Below are positions 7,849-16,732 of a stretch of DNA of 64,000 bases, one piece after another; the stretch's first letter is position 1, and every line of letters begins with the position of its first letter. The notes beneath the pieces were generated by a model, which did not search any database, was not told the origin of the DNA, and worked only from the letters and a program-made list of their open reading frames with translations. The position numbers and the translations under genes were made by a program. Source of the DNA: DATARH01 sp036489765 (lineage in GTDB: Bacteria; Pseudomonadota; Alphaproteobacteria; ATCC43930; CGMCC-115725); assembly GCA_036489765.1 (NCBI GenBank), contig DASXFE010000059.1, positions 1 to 64,000 of the forward strand, given 5' to 3'.

Positions 7849-8133
7849 ATGGCGGACAACCAGGGCGGCACGACCGCATTGCAGCTCTCCCTTGCCTGGC
7901 TTCTCGTCGGCATCCCGCCGGTGCACGGGGTATGGGAGACGCTGCTGAATGCGTTGAAGCTGTTCCGACAATCGTCTGAGCACAGCGAAGCGCCGCCTCC
8001 GGGGGGCGGCGCTTTTGCGCACGGGCCATGCGAGAAACAAATCTTCGACCGCAGTGTTAGCCGGTTTGGCTGCCAGGGACGGTTGGGGTGCCGCGTTCGC
8101 GCAAATTTGTCTGGATGCTGTGCGTCCTGCTGA
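7849..8133 (+). CDS. Probable MFS-transporter small-subunit-like protein, reading frame runs past its expected stop
   Basis: The first ~41 codons encode a hydrophilic lead-in, one membrane helix (LQLSLAWLLVGIPPVHGVW) and the tail ETLLNALKLFR. That layout resembles the tiny 'MFS transporter small subunit' proteins found beside oxalate/formate-type antiporters, which end at this point. Here the frame continues for another ~50 non-protein-like residues, through a terminator hairpin and into the next gene. A one-base shift would give a TGA stop at 7977-7979, ten bases before the hairpin. A frameshift or stop loss is therefore likely, or the true product is the short form. No MFS gene is adjacent. 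The family assignment is from memory of the pattern. Confidence 0.45.
   Translation: MADNQGGTTALQLSLAWLLVGIPPVHGVWETLLNALKLFRQSSEHSEAPPPGGGAFAHGPCEKQIFDRSVSRFGCQGRLGCRVRANLSGCCASC
7990..8016 (+). terminator. Rho-independent-type terminator
   Basis: GCGCCGCC and GGCGGCGC form a GC-rich stem around a short loop, followed by TTTT at 8013-8016. It sits between the small ORF and the RND adaptor gene. It would end transcription of the small gene and insulate the pump genes. Confidence 0.65.
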
Positions 8134-9344
8134 CCGTCGGGCTGGCCGGCTGGCTGATCGCGTCCCACGGCGGCCGCGGCGCGCAGGCGGCGGCCGAACA
8201 GGGCGGCGGGCAACAGCAGAACCCGGCGGTGCCGGTCTTTGCCGCCAAGGCGGCGCCAAAGGACGTGCCGGTCATCCTGCGCGGGATCGGCTCGGTGCAG
8301 GCCTACAACACCGTCTCGGTCAAAAGCCAGGTCACGGGCACCATCACGGGGATCGCCTTCAAGGAGGGCCAGGACGTCAAGGCCGGCGAGCTCCTCGTTC
8401 AGATCGACCCTCGGCCGTTCAAGGCGGCGCTCGACCAGGCCGTCGCCAACCAGGCCAAGGACCAGGCCAACCTGACCAACGCCCAGCGCAATTTCGCGCG
8501 CGACGCGGCGATCGTCAGCACCCAGATCGCCGTTACCCGCCAGCAATACGACACCGATCAAGCGACCGTCGCGGCCGACCAGGCGACGGTCGAAAGCGAC
8601 AAGGCGGCGGCCGAGGCGGCGCAGGTCAATCTCGACTATGCCTCGATCCGCTCGCCGATCGCCGGCCGCACCGGCCGCCGCCAGATCGATATCGGCAACC
8701 TCGTCGAGGGCAACAGCGCGACCGCGACGCCGCTGACCGTCGTCACCCAGATGAAGCCGATCTATGTGACATTTTCAGTGCCGGGAACGCAGCTCACCCG
8801 GATTCGCGAGCAGATGAAGCAGCACCCGCTCAAAGTCGCTGCATTCGATGCCGACGACGCAAAACAGGTCGCGGAGGGAACGCTGACCCTGATCGACAAT
8901 CAGGTCGACCCGACGACCGGAATGGTCATCCTGAAAGCGACTTTTGCCAATGATGACGGCGTCTTGTGGCCGGGTGCGTTCGTCAATGCGCATCTGATCC
9001 TCGATACGGTCAAGAACGGCATCACAGTACCCTCGGTTGCGGTGCAGATGGGCCCGCAAGGGTCGTTCGCTTATGTCGTCAAACCGGATTCGACGATCGA
9101 AGCACGGCAGCTCAAGGTGACCCAGATCGAGGCCAACACGGCGCTCGTCGAAAGGGGGCTGGCGGCCGGCGACCAAGTCGTGATCTCGGGCCAGAACCGG
9201 CTGTCGCCGGGGGTCAAGGTTTCGGTACAGAAGGGCGAGCCCGGGCAGATGAATGCCGGCGAGCCCGAGATCGGGCCCGAAGGGATCGGCAGCACCGGGG
9301 TCAACACGCCGGCACCGGGGGGCACCGGCATCACGCCGCGATGA
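8088..9344 (+). CDS. RND efflux periplasmic adaptor (membrane fusion protein)
   Basis: A 418-residue HlyD/MdtA-type adaptor linking an inner-membrane RND pump to an outer-membrane channel. One N-terminal helix or signal anchor (VWMLCVLLTVGLAGWLIAS) is followed by the barrel-sandwich lipoyl half (GSVQAYNTVSVKSQVTGTI, KEGQDVKAGELLVQIDPRPF). Next come an alpha-helical hairpin rich in Ala and Gln, the second lipoyl half (LDYASIRSPIAGRTGRR), and a beta-barrel and membrane-proximal domain to the Gly/Pro-rich C-terminus. The start is GTG at 8088. It is followed after 13 bases by the RND permease gene. No TolC-type outer-membrane gene is present in the window. Confidence 0.93.
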   Translation: MPRSRKFVWMLCVLLTVGLAGWLIASHGGRGAQAAAEQGGGQQQNPAVPVFAAKAAPKDVPVILRGIGSVQAYNTVSVKSQVTGTITGIAFKEGQDVKAGELLVQIDPRPFKAALDQAVANQAKDQANLTNAQRNFARDAAIVSTQIAVTRQQYDTDQATVAADQATVESDKAAAEAAQVNLDYASIRSPIAGRTGRRQIDIGNLVEGNSATATPLTVVTQMKPIYVTFSVPGTQLTRIREQMKQHPLKVAAFDADDAKQVAEGTLTLIDNQVDPTTGMVILKATFANDDGVLWPGAFVNAHLILDTVKNGITVPSVAVQMGPQGSFAYVVKPDSTIEARQLKVTQIEANTALVERGLAAGDQVVISGQNRLSPGVKVSVQKGEPGQMNAGEPEIGPEGIGSTGVNTPAPGGTGITPR

Positions 9345-9357
9345 AGCCCCACCCTCG

Positions 9358-12300
9358 ATGAACATCTCCGAACCGTTTATCCGGCGGCCGATCGCGACGG
9401 CCCTGCTGATGGCGGCGCTCCTTGTCGGCGGCGTGATCGGGTACAATCTGTTGCCGGTCGCGACCCTGCCGGCGGTCGATTTTCCGACCTTGCAGGTGAC
9501 TGCGACACTCCCGGGCGCGAGCCCGGATATCATGGCGTCGTCGGTGGCCCAGCCGCTCGAACGGCAATTCGCGGTGCTGCCGGGCCTCAACCAGCTCACC
9601 TCGACCAGCGTCGAGGGCACGACCGTGATCTCGCTGGTGTTCGACCTGACGCGCAACATCGACGGCGCCGCCTCGGATGTGCAGGCCGCGATCAATGCCG
9701 CCAACGGCGTCCTGCCGAAAAGCCTGCCGAACCCGCCGACCTATAAGAAGGTCAACCCGGCCGACCACCCGGTGCTGATCCTCGGCCTCACCTCCGACGT
9801 GATGACGCTGCATGAGCTCGACCAGTACGCCGATCTCGACATCGCCCAGCGCATCTCGATGCTGCCCGATGTCGGCCAGGTGTCGATCTTCGGCGAGCAG
9901 AAATACGCGCCGACCGTGCAGGTCAACCCCGGGGCGCTGGCGGCGCGCGGGCTCGGGCTCGACGATGTCGACAACGCGATCGCCAATGCCACGGTCGAGC
10001 AGCCGGTCGGCACGTTGCAGGGGCCGCAGCAGGCCTATCAGATCGGCGCCAACAGCCAGCTCTTACAGGTCGGCGGGCTGTCCAAGGTCATCATCAGCTA
10101 CAAGAACGGGAGCCCGGTGCGGATCGGCGATATCGGCCGGGTCGTCGACGGGTCGGATTCGCCGCTGCAGCTCGATTGGGTCAACAATCATATTGGCGAG
10201 ATGATCGGGGTGTGGCGCCAACCCGGCTCGAACACGCTGGCGCTCGTCAACCGCATCAAGAAGATGCTGCCGTCATTGCAGGCCGGCATCCCGCCCTCGG
10301 TCAAGCTGACGATGGTCAGCGACCGTTCGCTATCGATCAGCGCCAGCTTTACCGACGTGAAGATGACGCTGGGGTTCACGATCGTCTTGGTCGTGCTCGT
10401 CATCTTCGTCTTTCTGCGCAGCTTTTGGGCGACGCTCATCCCGAGCGTCACGGTGCCGCTGTCGCTCGTCGGCGCCTTTGCGGTGCTCTATCTCGGCGGA
10501 TACAGCCTCGACAACCTGTCGCTGATGGCGCTGACGCTCGCGGTCGGGCTCGTCGTCGACGATGCCGTGGTGATGCTCGAAAACATCTTCCGCTATCTCG
10601 AAGCGGGCGACGACGCGCTGACCGCGGCCCTGAAAGGGTCGGGCGAGATCGGGTTCACGATCGTGTCGATCACGGTGTCGCTGATCGCCGTGTTCATCCC
10701 GCTTCTGTTCATGGGCGGCGTCGTCGGCCGGCTGTTCCGCGAGTTCGCGATCACCGTGACGGCGGCGATCATCCTGTCGGCGCTGATCGCGCTGACGCTG
10801 TCGCCGATGATGGCGGCGCTGTTCCTCAAGGACCCGCGCGCGATCGATCACGGGCGGCTTTATCAATGGAGCGAGCGGGCCTTCGACTGGCTCTATCGCG
10901 GGTATGGCCGGATGCTGCGGCGGGCGCTCAAGCTGCGGCTGTGGCTGATGATCCTCAACGTGTCGCTGATCGTGCTGACCGGGGTGCTGATCGTCTACAT
11001 GCCGAAGGGGTTCTTCCCCGACGAGGACACTGGAGAGATCTTCGGCTTTACCGAGGCCTCGCCCGACGTGTCGTTCATGGGGATGGCCGATTTGCAGCAG
11101 CGAGCGGCGGCGATCGTGATGAAGGATCCGGCCGTGCTGTCGGTCGGCTCCGCGATCGGCGGCGGCGGCAGCTCGGGGCTCAATACCGGCCGCATGTTCA
11201 TCAGCCTCAAGCCCGAAGGCCAGCGCGACAATCTTTACAAGGTGATCCAGCGCCTCAGGCCAAAGCTCGCCGCGGTGCCGGGGATCACGACCTATCTTCA
11301 ACCGGTCGTCAGCATCCGCATCGGCGGCCGGCTCAGCCGCACGCAATACCAGTACACGCTGCAAGACATCAACATGCAGGAGCTCGACACCTGGGCGCCA
11401 AAGCTCGAGGCGAAGCTGAAGACTCTGCCCGGGCTGCAGGACGTGTCGAGCGACCTCGAGCAGACCAGCCCGCAGATGATGATCACGATCGACCGCGACC
11501 TCGCCTCGCGGCTCGGCGTCAACCCGAACAGCATCGAGACGGCGCTCTACAGCGCGTTCGGCCAGCGCTATGCGACGCAGATCTATGCGCCTCTCAACAC
11601 CTATCACGTCGTCGTCGAGGTCGCGCCGCAGTATCAGGAGGACCCGTCGGCGCTATCGCGGCTCTACGTCCACGGCAGCGGCGGGGCGCTCGTGCCGCTC
11701 TCCGCGTTCGCCACGATGAAGCCGGCGACGACGACGATCGCGGTCAACCACCAGGGCCAGTTCCCGGCGGTGACGCTGTCGTTCAACCTCGCGCCCGGCG
11801 CTTCGCTCGGCGACGCGGTCGACCGGGTCAACCAGGCCGCGCGCGACATCGGCGTGCCGAAGACCGTGGAGACCTCGTTTCAGGGCACGGCGAGCGCGTT
11901 CCAGAGCTCGCTCTCGACCCAGCCCCTGCTGATCGCCGCGGCGATCTTCGCCGTCTATGTCGTGCTCGGCGTCCTGTACGAAAGCTTCATCCACCCGATC
12001 ACGATCCTGATGAGCCTGCCGTCGGCGAGCGTCGGGGCGCTCCTCTGCCTGTGGCTTTTCGGCTTCGACATCACCGTGATCGCGATCATCGGGCTCATCA
12101 TGCTGATCGGCATCGTCAAGAAGAACGCGATCATGATGATCGACTTCGCGCTCCAACGTCGGCGGCACGATGGGAAATCGGCCGAAGAGGCGATCTACGA
12201 AGCGGCGACGCTGCGCTTCCGCCCGATCATGATGACGACGATGTCGGCGATTTTCGGCACCCTGCCGATCGCCTTTGCGATCGGGTCGGGGGCCGAGCTG

Positions 12301-12516
12301 CGGCAGCCGCTGGGGGTCGCCGTAGTCGGCGGCCTCATCGTCTCGCAGGCGCTGACCCTGTTCACGATCCCGGTCACGTACGTCTACATGGACCGGCTCA
12401 GCGATTGGCTGTCGGGGCTCGCCGGGCGGCGGCCGCGCGAGGCCGTCTTACGCCACGACACGCGCCAGCCGCAACCGCAGCCCGTCCGCGTGCGCCACGA
12501 CGATCGGCGGCGGTAA
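9358..12516 (+). CDS. RND multidrug efflux permease (MdtB/MdtC/AcrB-like)
   Basis: A 1052-residue inner-membrane proton antiporter that would export drugs or hydrophobic compounds, near the usual ~1040 residues. It starts MNISEPFIRRPIATALLMAA, the classic helix 1. The proton-relay Asp pair lies in AVGLVVDDAVVMLENIFRYLE and the helix-10 Lys in IGIVKKNAIMMIDFALQ. Both large periplasmic loops are present (e.g. PGASPDIMASSVAQPLE; GFFPDEDTGEIFG). The ATG at 9358 follows the adaptor stop by 13 bases, so the two form an operon. The terminal residues are basic and look non-conserved. Substrate range cannot be read from sequence. Confidence 0.95.
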   Translation: MNISEPFIRRPIATALLMAALLVGGVIGYNLLPVATLPAVDFPTLQVTATLPGASPDIMASSVAQPLERQFAVLPGLNQLTSTSVEGTTVISLVFDLTRNIDGAASDVQAAINAANGVLPKSLPNPPTYKKVNPADHPVLILGLTSDVMTLHELDQYADLDIAQRISMLPDVGQVSIFGEQKYAPTVQVNPGALAARGLGLDDVDNAIANATVEQPVGTLQGPQQAYQIGANSQLLQVGGLSKVIISYKNGSPVRIGDIGRVVDGSDSPLQLDWVNNHIGEMIGVWRQPGSNTLALVNRIKKMLPSLQAGIPPSVKLTMVSDRSLSISASFTDVKMTLGFTIVLVVLVIFVFLRSFWATLIPSVTVPLSLVGAFAVLYLGGYSLDNLSLMALTLAVGLVVDDAVVMLENIFRYLEAGDDALTAALKGSGEIGFTIVSITVSLIAVFIPLLFMGGVVGRLFREFAITVTAAIILSALIALTLSPMMAALFLKDPRAIDHGRLYQWSERAFDWLYRGYGRMLRRALKLRLWLMILNVSLIVLTGVLIVYMPKGFFPDEDTGEIFGFTEASPDVSFMGMADLQQRAAAIVMKDPAVLSVGSAIGGGGSSGLNTGRMFISLKPEGQRDNLYKVIQRLRPKLAAVPGITTYLQPVVSIRIGGRLSRTQYQYTLQDINMQELDTWAPKLEAKLKTLPGLQDVSSDLEQTSPQMMITIDRDLASRLGVNPNSIETALYSAFGQRYATQIYAPLNTYHVVVEVAPQYQEDPSALSRLYVHGSGGALVPLSAFATMKPATTTIAVNHQGQFPAVTLSFNLAPGASLGDAVDRVNQAARDIGVPKTVETSFQGTASAFQSSLSTQPLLIAAAIFAVYVVLGVLYESFIHPITILMSLPSASVGALLCLWLFGFDITVIAIIGLIMLIGIVKKNAIMMIDFALQRRRHDGKSAEEAIYEAATLRFRPIMMTTMSAIFGTLPIAFAIGSGAELRQPLGVAVVGGLIVSQALTLFTIPVTYVYMDRLSDWLSGLAGRRPREAVLRHDTRQPQPQPVRVRHDDRRR

Positions 12517-12527
12517 GGTTAGCTAAA

Positions 12528-15500
12528 TCAGGCGACCTGCTCGGCTGGCTGCGGCTCCAGCCCGGCGATCGCCGTCGACGGCGCGACACGCTCGTCGAGC
12601 CAGGCGCGAATTGCCGCCGCGGCCGCTGTCGCCGCGACGGCGACGCGGTCGCTCTGCTCGAGGGCGGCGCTTTCCTCTCGTCGCTTGCAGGCGTGTTCGA
12701 GCTCGCGCGCGAGCCGGGACAGGCGGGCCGCACCGATATTTCCGGCACTGCCGGAAAGCGAATGCCCTTCGCGGCCGAGCGCCTCCAGATCCAGTGCCGC
12801 GGCGGCGCGGCGGATCGGCTCGATCTGCGAATCGATCTGATCGACGAACATGGCCAGCAACTCGAGGACGCTATTGGCCGGCAGATATTTTTCGAGCGTG
12901 GCGATCGCGTCGGTATCGAACACCGCATCGAGCGGCGCTGCCGTCACCGCCTGCAAGGGAGCAGCGGGCGCCTCGCCGGAGCCGGCATAGGCCGCCAGCA
13001 CGTGCAGGAGCGCGTTCGGGTCGAGCGGTTTCGATAGATACCCGTCCATGCCGCTCGCCAGATATTCCTCGCGCGCGCCGGTCATCGCATGCGCGGTGAC
13101 CGCGATGATCGGCACGGCGTTCTTTGGCGGCGGCAGCGCGCGGATGTGGCGCGTCGCCTCGATGCCATCGAGGACCGGCATCTGCACGTCCATCAGCACG
13201 ACATCGTACTCGGCCGCGCGCACGGCAGCGACCGCCTCCTCGCCGTTATCGGCGATCTCGACGGTGTGGCCCGCCTTGCTCAGCAGCATTCGCGCGAGCT
13301 GCTGGTTGATCTTGTTGTCCTCGGCGACGAGCACGCGCAGTTTTCGCGCCGAGGCCGGCTGCATTGACGCGAGGTCGACCGCATGGCGGGCAACGACCGA
13401 GGCTGCCGACGGCTGCAGCGACGCCTCGAACCAGAAACAGCTGCCCCGGCCGGGCCGGCTCTTGACGCCGATCCTGCCACCCATCAGCTCGGCGAGCTGG
13501 CGCGAAATCGCGAGGCCGAGCCCGGTGCCGCCAAAGCGGCGGGTGATCGAGGTATCGGCCTGGTTGAATTTCTGGAACAGCGTCGCGGCGATGTCCTCCG
13601 ACATGCCGATCCCGGTGTCGGCGATCTCGAAGCGCAGGGTGGCGCCCCCTTTGCGCGATGAGGAGCGCCGCGGCGGACCCGGGGCAACGCGCACCGCGAC
13701 GCCGCCGCGTTCGGTGAACTTGACCGCGTTGCCGACGAGGTTGAGGAGGATCTGCCGCAGCCGGTTGGGGTCGCCGCGGAAGCCGCCGCCGACGGCCGGG
13801 TCGATCGCGACATCGAGCGCGACCCCCTTTTCCTGCGCCTTGGGCCGGAGCAGTCCGACGGCTGCCTCGACGAGCTCGGTCATGTCGAAATCGATCGCCT
13901 CGAGCGCGACCTTGCCGGCTTCGAGCTTGGAGACGTCGAGGATGTCGTTGATCAGCACGAGGAGCGCCCCGGCGCTGTCGTGCACGGCGACGGCGCATTC
14001 CCGCTGCTCCGGCGACAGCGCGGTCTGCAGCAGTAGCGTGTTCATCCCGAGGATGCCGTTCATCGGGGTGCGGATTTCGTGCGACATGTTCGCAAGGAAA
14101 TCCGATTTGGCCCGGCTCGCCGCCTCGGCCGCGTCGCGCGCAGCAGCGAGATCGGCGGTCATCGCGGTCAGGTCCTCGCGCAGCTTTTCGAGGCGGCGCT
14201 GCGCCGCCTCGAGGTCGCGGACCTTGCGCGTCAGCGCCTCCTCGTACTGCTTGCGCTCGGTGATGTCGGTGCGGATGCCGACGACGCCGTCGTCGCGCGT
14301 GCGCCGCGCGACGATGCGAATCCAGCTTCCGTCGTTGAGCCTCCGCTCGCTCGGCGCGGCGCAGTCGCGCTGCCACTCGACGGTCCGGCGAATGTAGTCT
14401 TCGGGGTCTTCCTCGCCGATATCGACCAGGCCGCGCTGGATCGACGCGCGGACCAGGTCCTCATAGCGGGTTCCCGGCACCAACAGGCCGCCGATCCCGG
14501 CCCATTGCCGTCGGTAGTTCTCATTGGCGAGGACGAAGCGGTCGTCCTTGTCGAACAGGATGAACCCTTCCGAGATCGCCTCGATCGCCTCGACGAGCTG
14601 ACGCTGGGCATCCCGCAACGCCTCCTCGGCGGCCTTGCGCTCGGTGATGTCCTGCGAGGTGCCGAGCAGGCGGGTGCTTCTTCCGGCGGCGTCGTATTGC
14701 GCGCTCAGCACGACGTGCACCCAGCGGATCTCGCCGTCCGGACGGACCCAGCGATGTTCGAGCCCGCGCGCCTCGCCGGTAGCGATCGCTTCTTTGATGC
14801 AGCGGACGAAAATCGGGTAGTCGTCGGGATGGATCGGCGCCCGGGCCTGTTCCTCGCTCAGCAGGGGCGCCTCGGGGATGCCGCCGATCTCGAACATCTG
14901 CGGCGACCAGGTGACACGCCGCGTCTTGCGGTCGGAAATCCAGTGGCCGGTCTTGCCGATGCGCTGGGCTTCGAGAAGCTGGCGGTTGGTCTCCTCGGCG
15001 GCGCGGCGCGCTTCCTCGGCCTCGGCGCGCGCAGCCTCGGCCTCGGAGGAGGCGCTGCGCAGGGCCTGCTCGGCATTGATCTGCGCGGTGATCTCGCGCC
15101 CGGCGCCGCGGTAGCCGGCGAAGACGCCGTCACCGTCGTAGATCGGCGTGCCGCTGACGCTGATGTGATGGGCCGCGCCGTCATCGCCGGTGCGGATGTA
15201 GCGGAAATCGCGGAACGGCTGGCGTGCGTCGAGCAGGACCCGATGCGCGGCCCATTGCTCGTCGGTGACCCCTTCGGTCACCATCTCCCAGCGCGTCTGG
15301 CCGATCAGGTTGAAGACGAGGCCGGGCTTGTCGACCTCATCCGAAAACCAGGTGTAGCGAAGCTCGGCGTTCTGTTCCCAGAACCAGTCCGAGGTGATCC
15401 GGGCGAAATCGCGGAACCGCGCCTCGCTGCGCGCGAGCGCCTCGGTCGAGCGCGCGAGCGCGCTTGCCTGGCGTTCGAGCTGGGCCCGGCTCTCCTCGAG

Positions 15501-16514
15501 CGCGGCGTTGCGCTCGGCGAGCGATGCGGCGGAAGTCTCGTGCTCGCGGAACTGCGCTCCGAGCGCGCGAAATAGCAAAAGGAAACCGGTGATCGCGGCG
15601 AGCGCGCCGAGCGCGATAAAGGCCGATTGCCGGCGCCAGCTCGCCAGCACCGCGGCTTCGGCGCGGGTTACCGCGACGACCAGCGGATAGTCGTGCAACG
15701 GCTGGATTGCGACCCAGCGCAGGAGGCCGTCGAGCCCATTGCTGGTGCGATAGAGGGCGCTGCCACCCGCGATGTTGTTGTAGAACGCCCTGCCACTCGG
15801 CAATTTCTTGCCGATCTCCGGTTCGATCGGCGGATAGCGGACGAGGATCGTCCCGTCCCGGCGCAACAGGCTCACCGAGCGGTCCGCTTGCGACGCGATC
15901 ATCCGGTAGAAATCTTCGAGATAGCGCAACTCGACCGTGGCGCTGACGATGCCGAGAAAGCGGCCGCCGGGCGCGGCGATGCGGCGGCCGAGAAACAGCG
16001 ACCAGGTGCCGGTGACGCGGTTTCTGACCGGGTCGGTGATGATCGTCTCGGCGTAGGGGTCGTTTTTGAGCTGAAGGAAGAAATCGCGGTCGCCGATGTT
16101 GAGCGCCGGCGCCGGCCAGGTCCGGGACAGGTTGACGAGGTCGCCCGCGGCGTCGAATACGCCCAGCGAATCCGCCTGCGGCAGATGCTTCCGCTGCTCG
16201 ACCAGGAACGCGTGGATGGCCTTGTCGTCGAGTGCCGCCGAGAGCTGCCCGGGGGTTTCGAGCTGCCGCGCGCGGATCTGGTCGGCGCTCTCGCGCAGCA
16301 CCAGGTCGACGGCTTGAAACGTTCGATTTGCCTGTTCGGCCAGCACGATGCCGAGATTGGTCAGGTCTTCCTGGGCGTTGGCGATTGCGACGGTGCGCTG
16401 GTCCCAGCACAGCGCCGTGGCGGCGGCGATCGTGATCGCGACAATGGCCGCGGCGATCAGCCCGAGCCGTCGGCTCGCCGGAAGTTGCCAATCAAGGATG
16501 GCTCGTGAACGCAT
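12528..16514 (-). CDS. Hybrid sensor histidine kinase (dCache-like sensor, 3 PAS, HisKA, HATPase, receiver, HPt)
   Basis: A 1328-residue membrane hybrid kinase. A membrane helix (~17-36) is followed by a periplasmic Cache-like sensor (~40-290), a second helix (~298-317), and a coiled segment. Three PAS regions follow (~365-480, ~515-630, ~640-755), then another coiled coil. HisKA has His812 in ANMSHEIRTPMNG, and HATPase_c has the N-box NLVGNAVKF and G-boxes ADTGIGM and GGTGLGLAI. The receiver has Asp1109 and Lys1162. The C-terminal HPt carries His1251 in REGHSLSGSAGNIG. All phosphorelay residues are intact. The start at 16514 was chosen because the helix begins there; an upstream in-frame start at 16661 would add 49 unconvincing residues. 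No cognate response regulator gene is adjacent, so the output partner is elsewhere. Confidence 0.92.
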   Translation of the reverse strand: MRSRAILDWQLPASRRLGLIAAAIVAITIAAATALCWDQRTVAIANAQEDLTNLGIVLAEQANRTFQAVDLVLRESADQIRARQLETPGQLSAALDDKAIHAFLVEQRKHLPQADSLGVFDAAGDLVNLSRTWPAPALNIGDRDFFLQLKNDPYAETIITDPVRNRVTGTWSLFLGRRIAAPGGRFLGIVSATVELRYLEDFYRMIASQADRSVSLLRRDGTILVRYPPIEPEIGKKLPSGRAFYNNIAGGSALYRTSNGLDGLLRWVAIQPLHDYPLVVAVTRAEAAVLASWRRQSAFIALGALAAITGFLLLFRALGAQFREHETSAASLAERNAALEESRAQLERQASALARSTEALARSEARFRDFARITSDWFWEQNAELRYTWFSDEVDKPGLVFNLIGQTRWEMVTEGVTDEQWAAHRVLLDARQPFRDFRYIRTGDDGAAHHISVSGTPIYDGDGVFAGYRGAGREITAQINAEQALRSASSEAEAARAEAEEARRAAEETNRQLLEAQRIGKTGHWISDRKTRRVTWSPQMFEIGGIPEAPLLSEEQARAPIHPDDYPIFVRCIKEAIATGEARGLEHRWVRPDGEIRWVHVVLSAQYDAAGRSTRLLGTSQDITERKAAEEALRDAQRQLVEAIEAISEGFILFDKDDRFVLANENYRRQWAGIGGLLVPGTRYEDLVRASIQRGLVDIGEEDPEDYIRRTVEWQRDCAAPSERRLNDGSWIRIVARRTRDDGVVGIRTDITERKQYEEALTRKVRDLEAAQRRLEKLREDLTAMTADLAAARDAAEAASRAKSDFLANMSHEIRTPMNGILGMNTLLLQTALSPEQRECAVAVHDSAGALLVLINDILDVSKLEAGKVALEAIDFDMTELVEAAVGLLRPKAQEKGVALDVAIDPAVGGGFRGDPNRLRQILLNLVGNAVKFTERGGVAVRVAPGPPRRSSSRKGGATLRFEIADTGIGMSEDIAATLFQKFNQADTSITRRFGGTGLGLAISRQLAELMGGRIGVKSRPGRGSCFWFEASLQPSAASVVARHAVDLASMQPASARKLRVLVAEDNKINQQLARMLLSKAGHTVEIADNGEEAVAAVRAAEYDVVLMDVQMPVLDGIEATRHIRALPPPKNAVPIIAVTAHAMTGAREEYLASGMDGYLSKPLDPNALLHVLAAYAGSGEAPAAPLQAVTAAPLDAVFDTDAIATLEKYLPANSVLELLAMFVDQIDSQIEPIRRAAAALDLEALGREGHSLSGSAGNIGAARLSRLARELEHACKRREESAALEQSDRVAVAATAAAAAIRAWLDERVAPSTAIAGLEPQPAEQVA

Positions 16515-16654
16515 CGGCGGCGGCGTTTCCCCGCGGTGCCGGGTCTGGCCCGGTTGGGCGCGAAATGTCGCACTCGGGCGTTTAAGATTTTCTAAAGGGC
16601 GTCCCGCCGCGCCAACTGCCTGGGAAAGAGAGAGTTTTTGGGTCGGCCGGGAAA

Positions 16655-16683
16655 TTGACAAGACGAAATCATCATTTCATTGT
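16655..16683 (+). promoter_or_regulatory. Candidate sigma-70-type promoter for the first Liv-type operon
   Basis: A perfect TTGACA (16655-16660) is followed after 17 bases by CATTGT (16678-16683), a weak -10. It lies about 50 bases before the binding-protein ATG at 16733, in the divergent region with the kinase gene. Prediction from sequence only. Confidence 0.45.
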
Positions 16684-16732
16684 CGCGTTTGTCTGGAGAA
16701 AACGCGGTTGTTGCGGGTTCGGGGAGGCGAAG

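Noticed and set aside
16515..16661. N-terminal extension of the hybrid kinase to an upstream start
   Set aside because: The extra 49 residues are low in hydrophobic or domain-like pattern and cover the promoter region; the first membrane helix follows naturally from the start at 16514.
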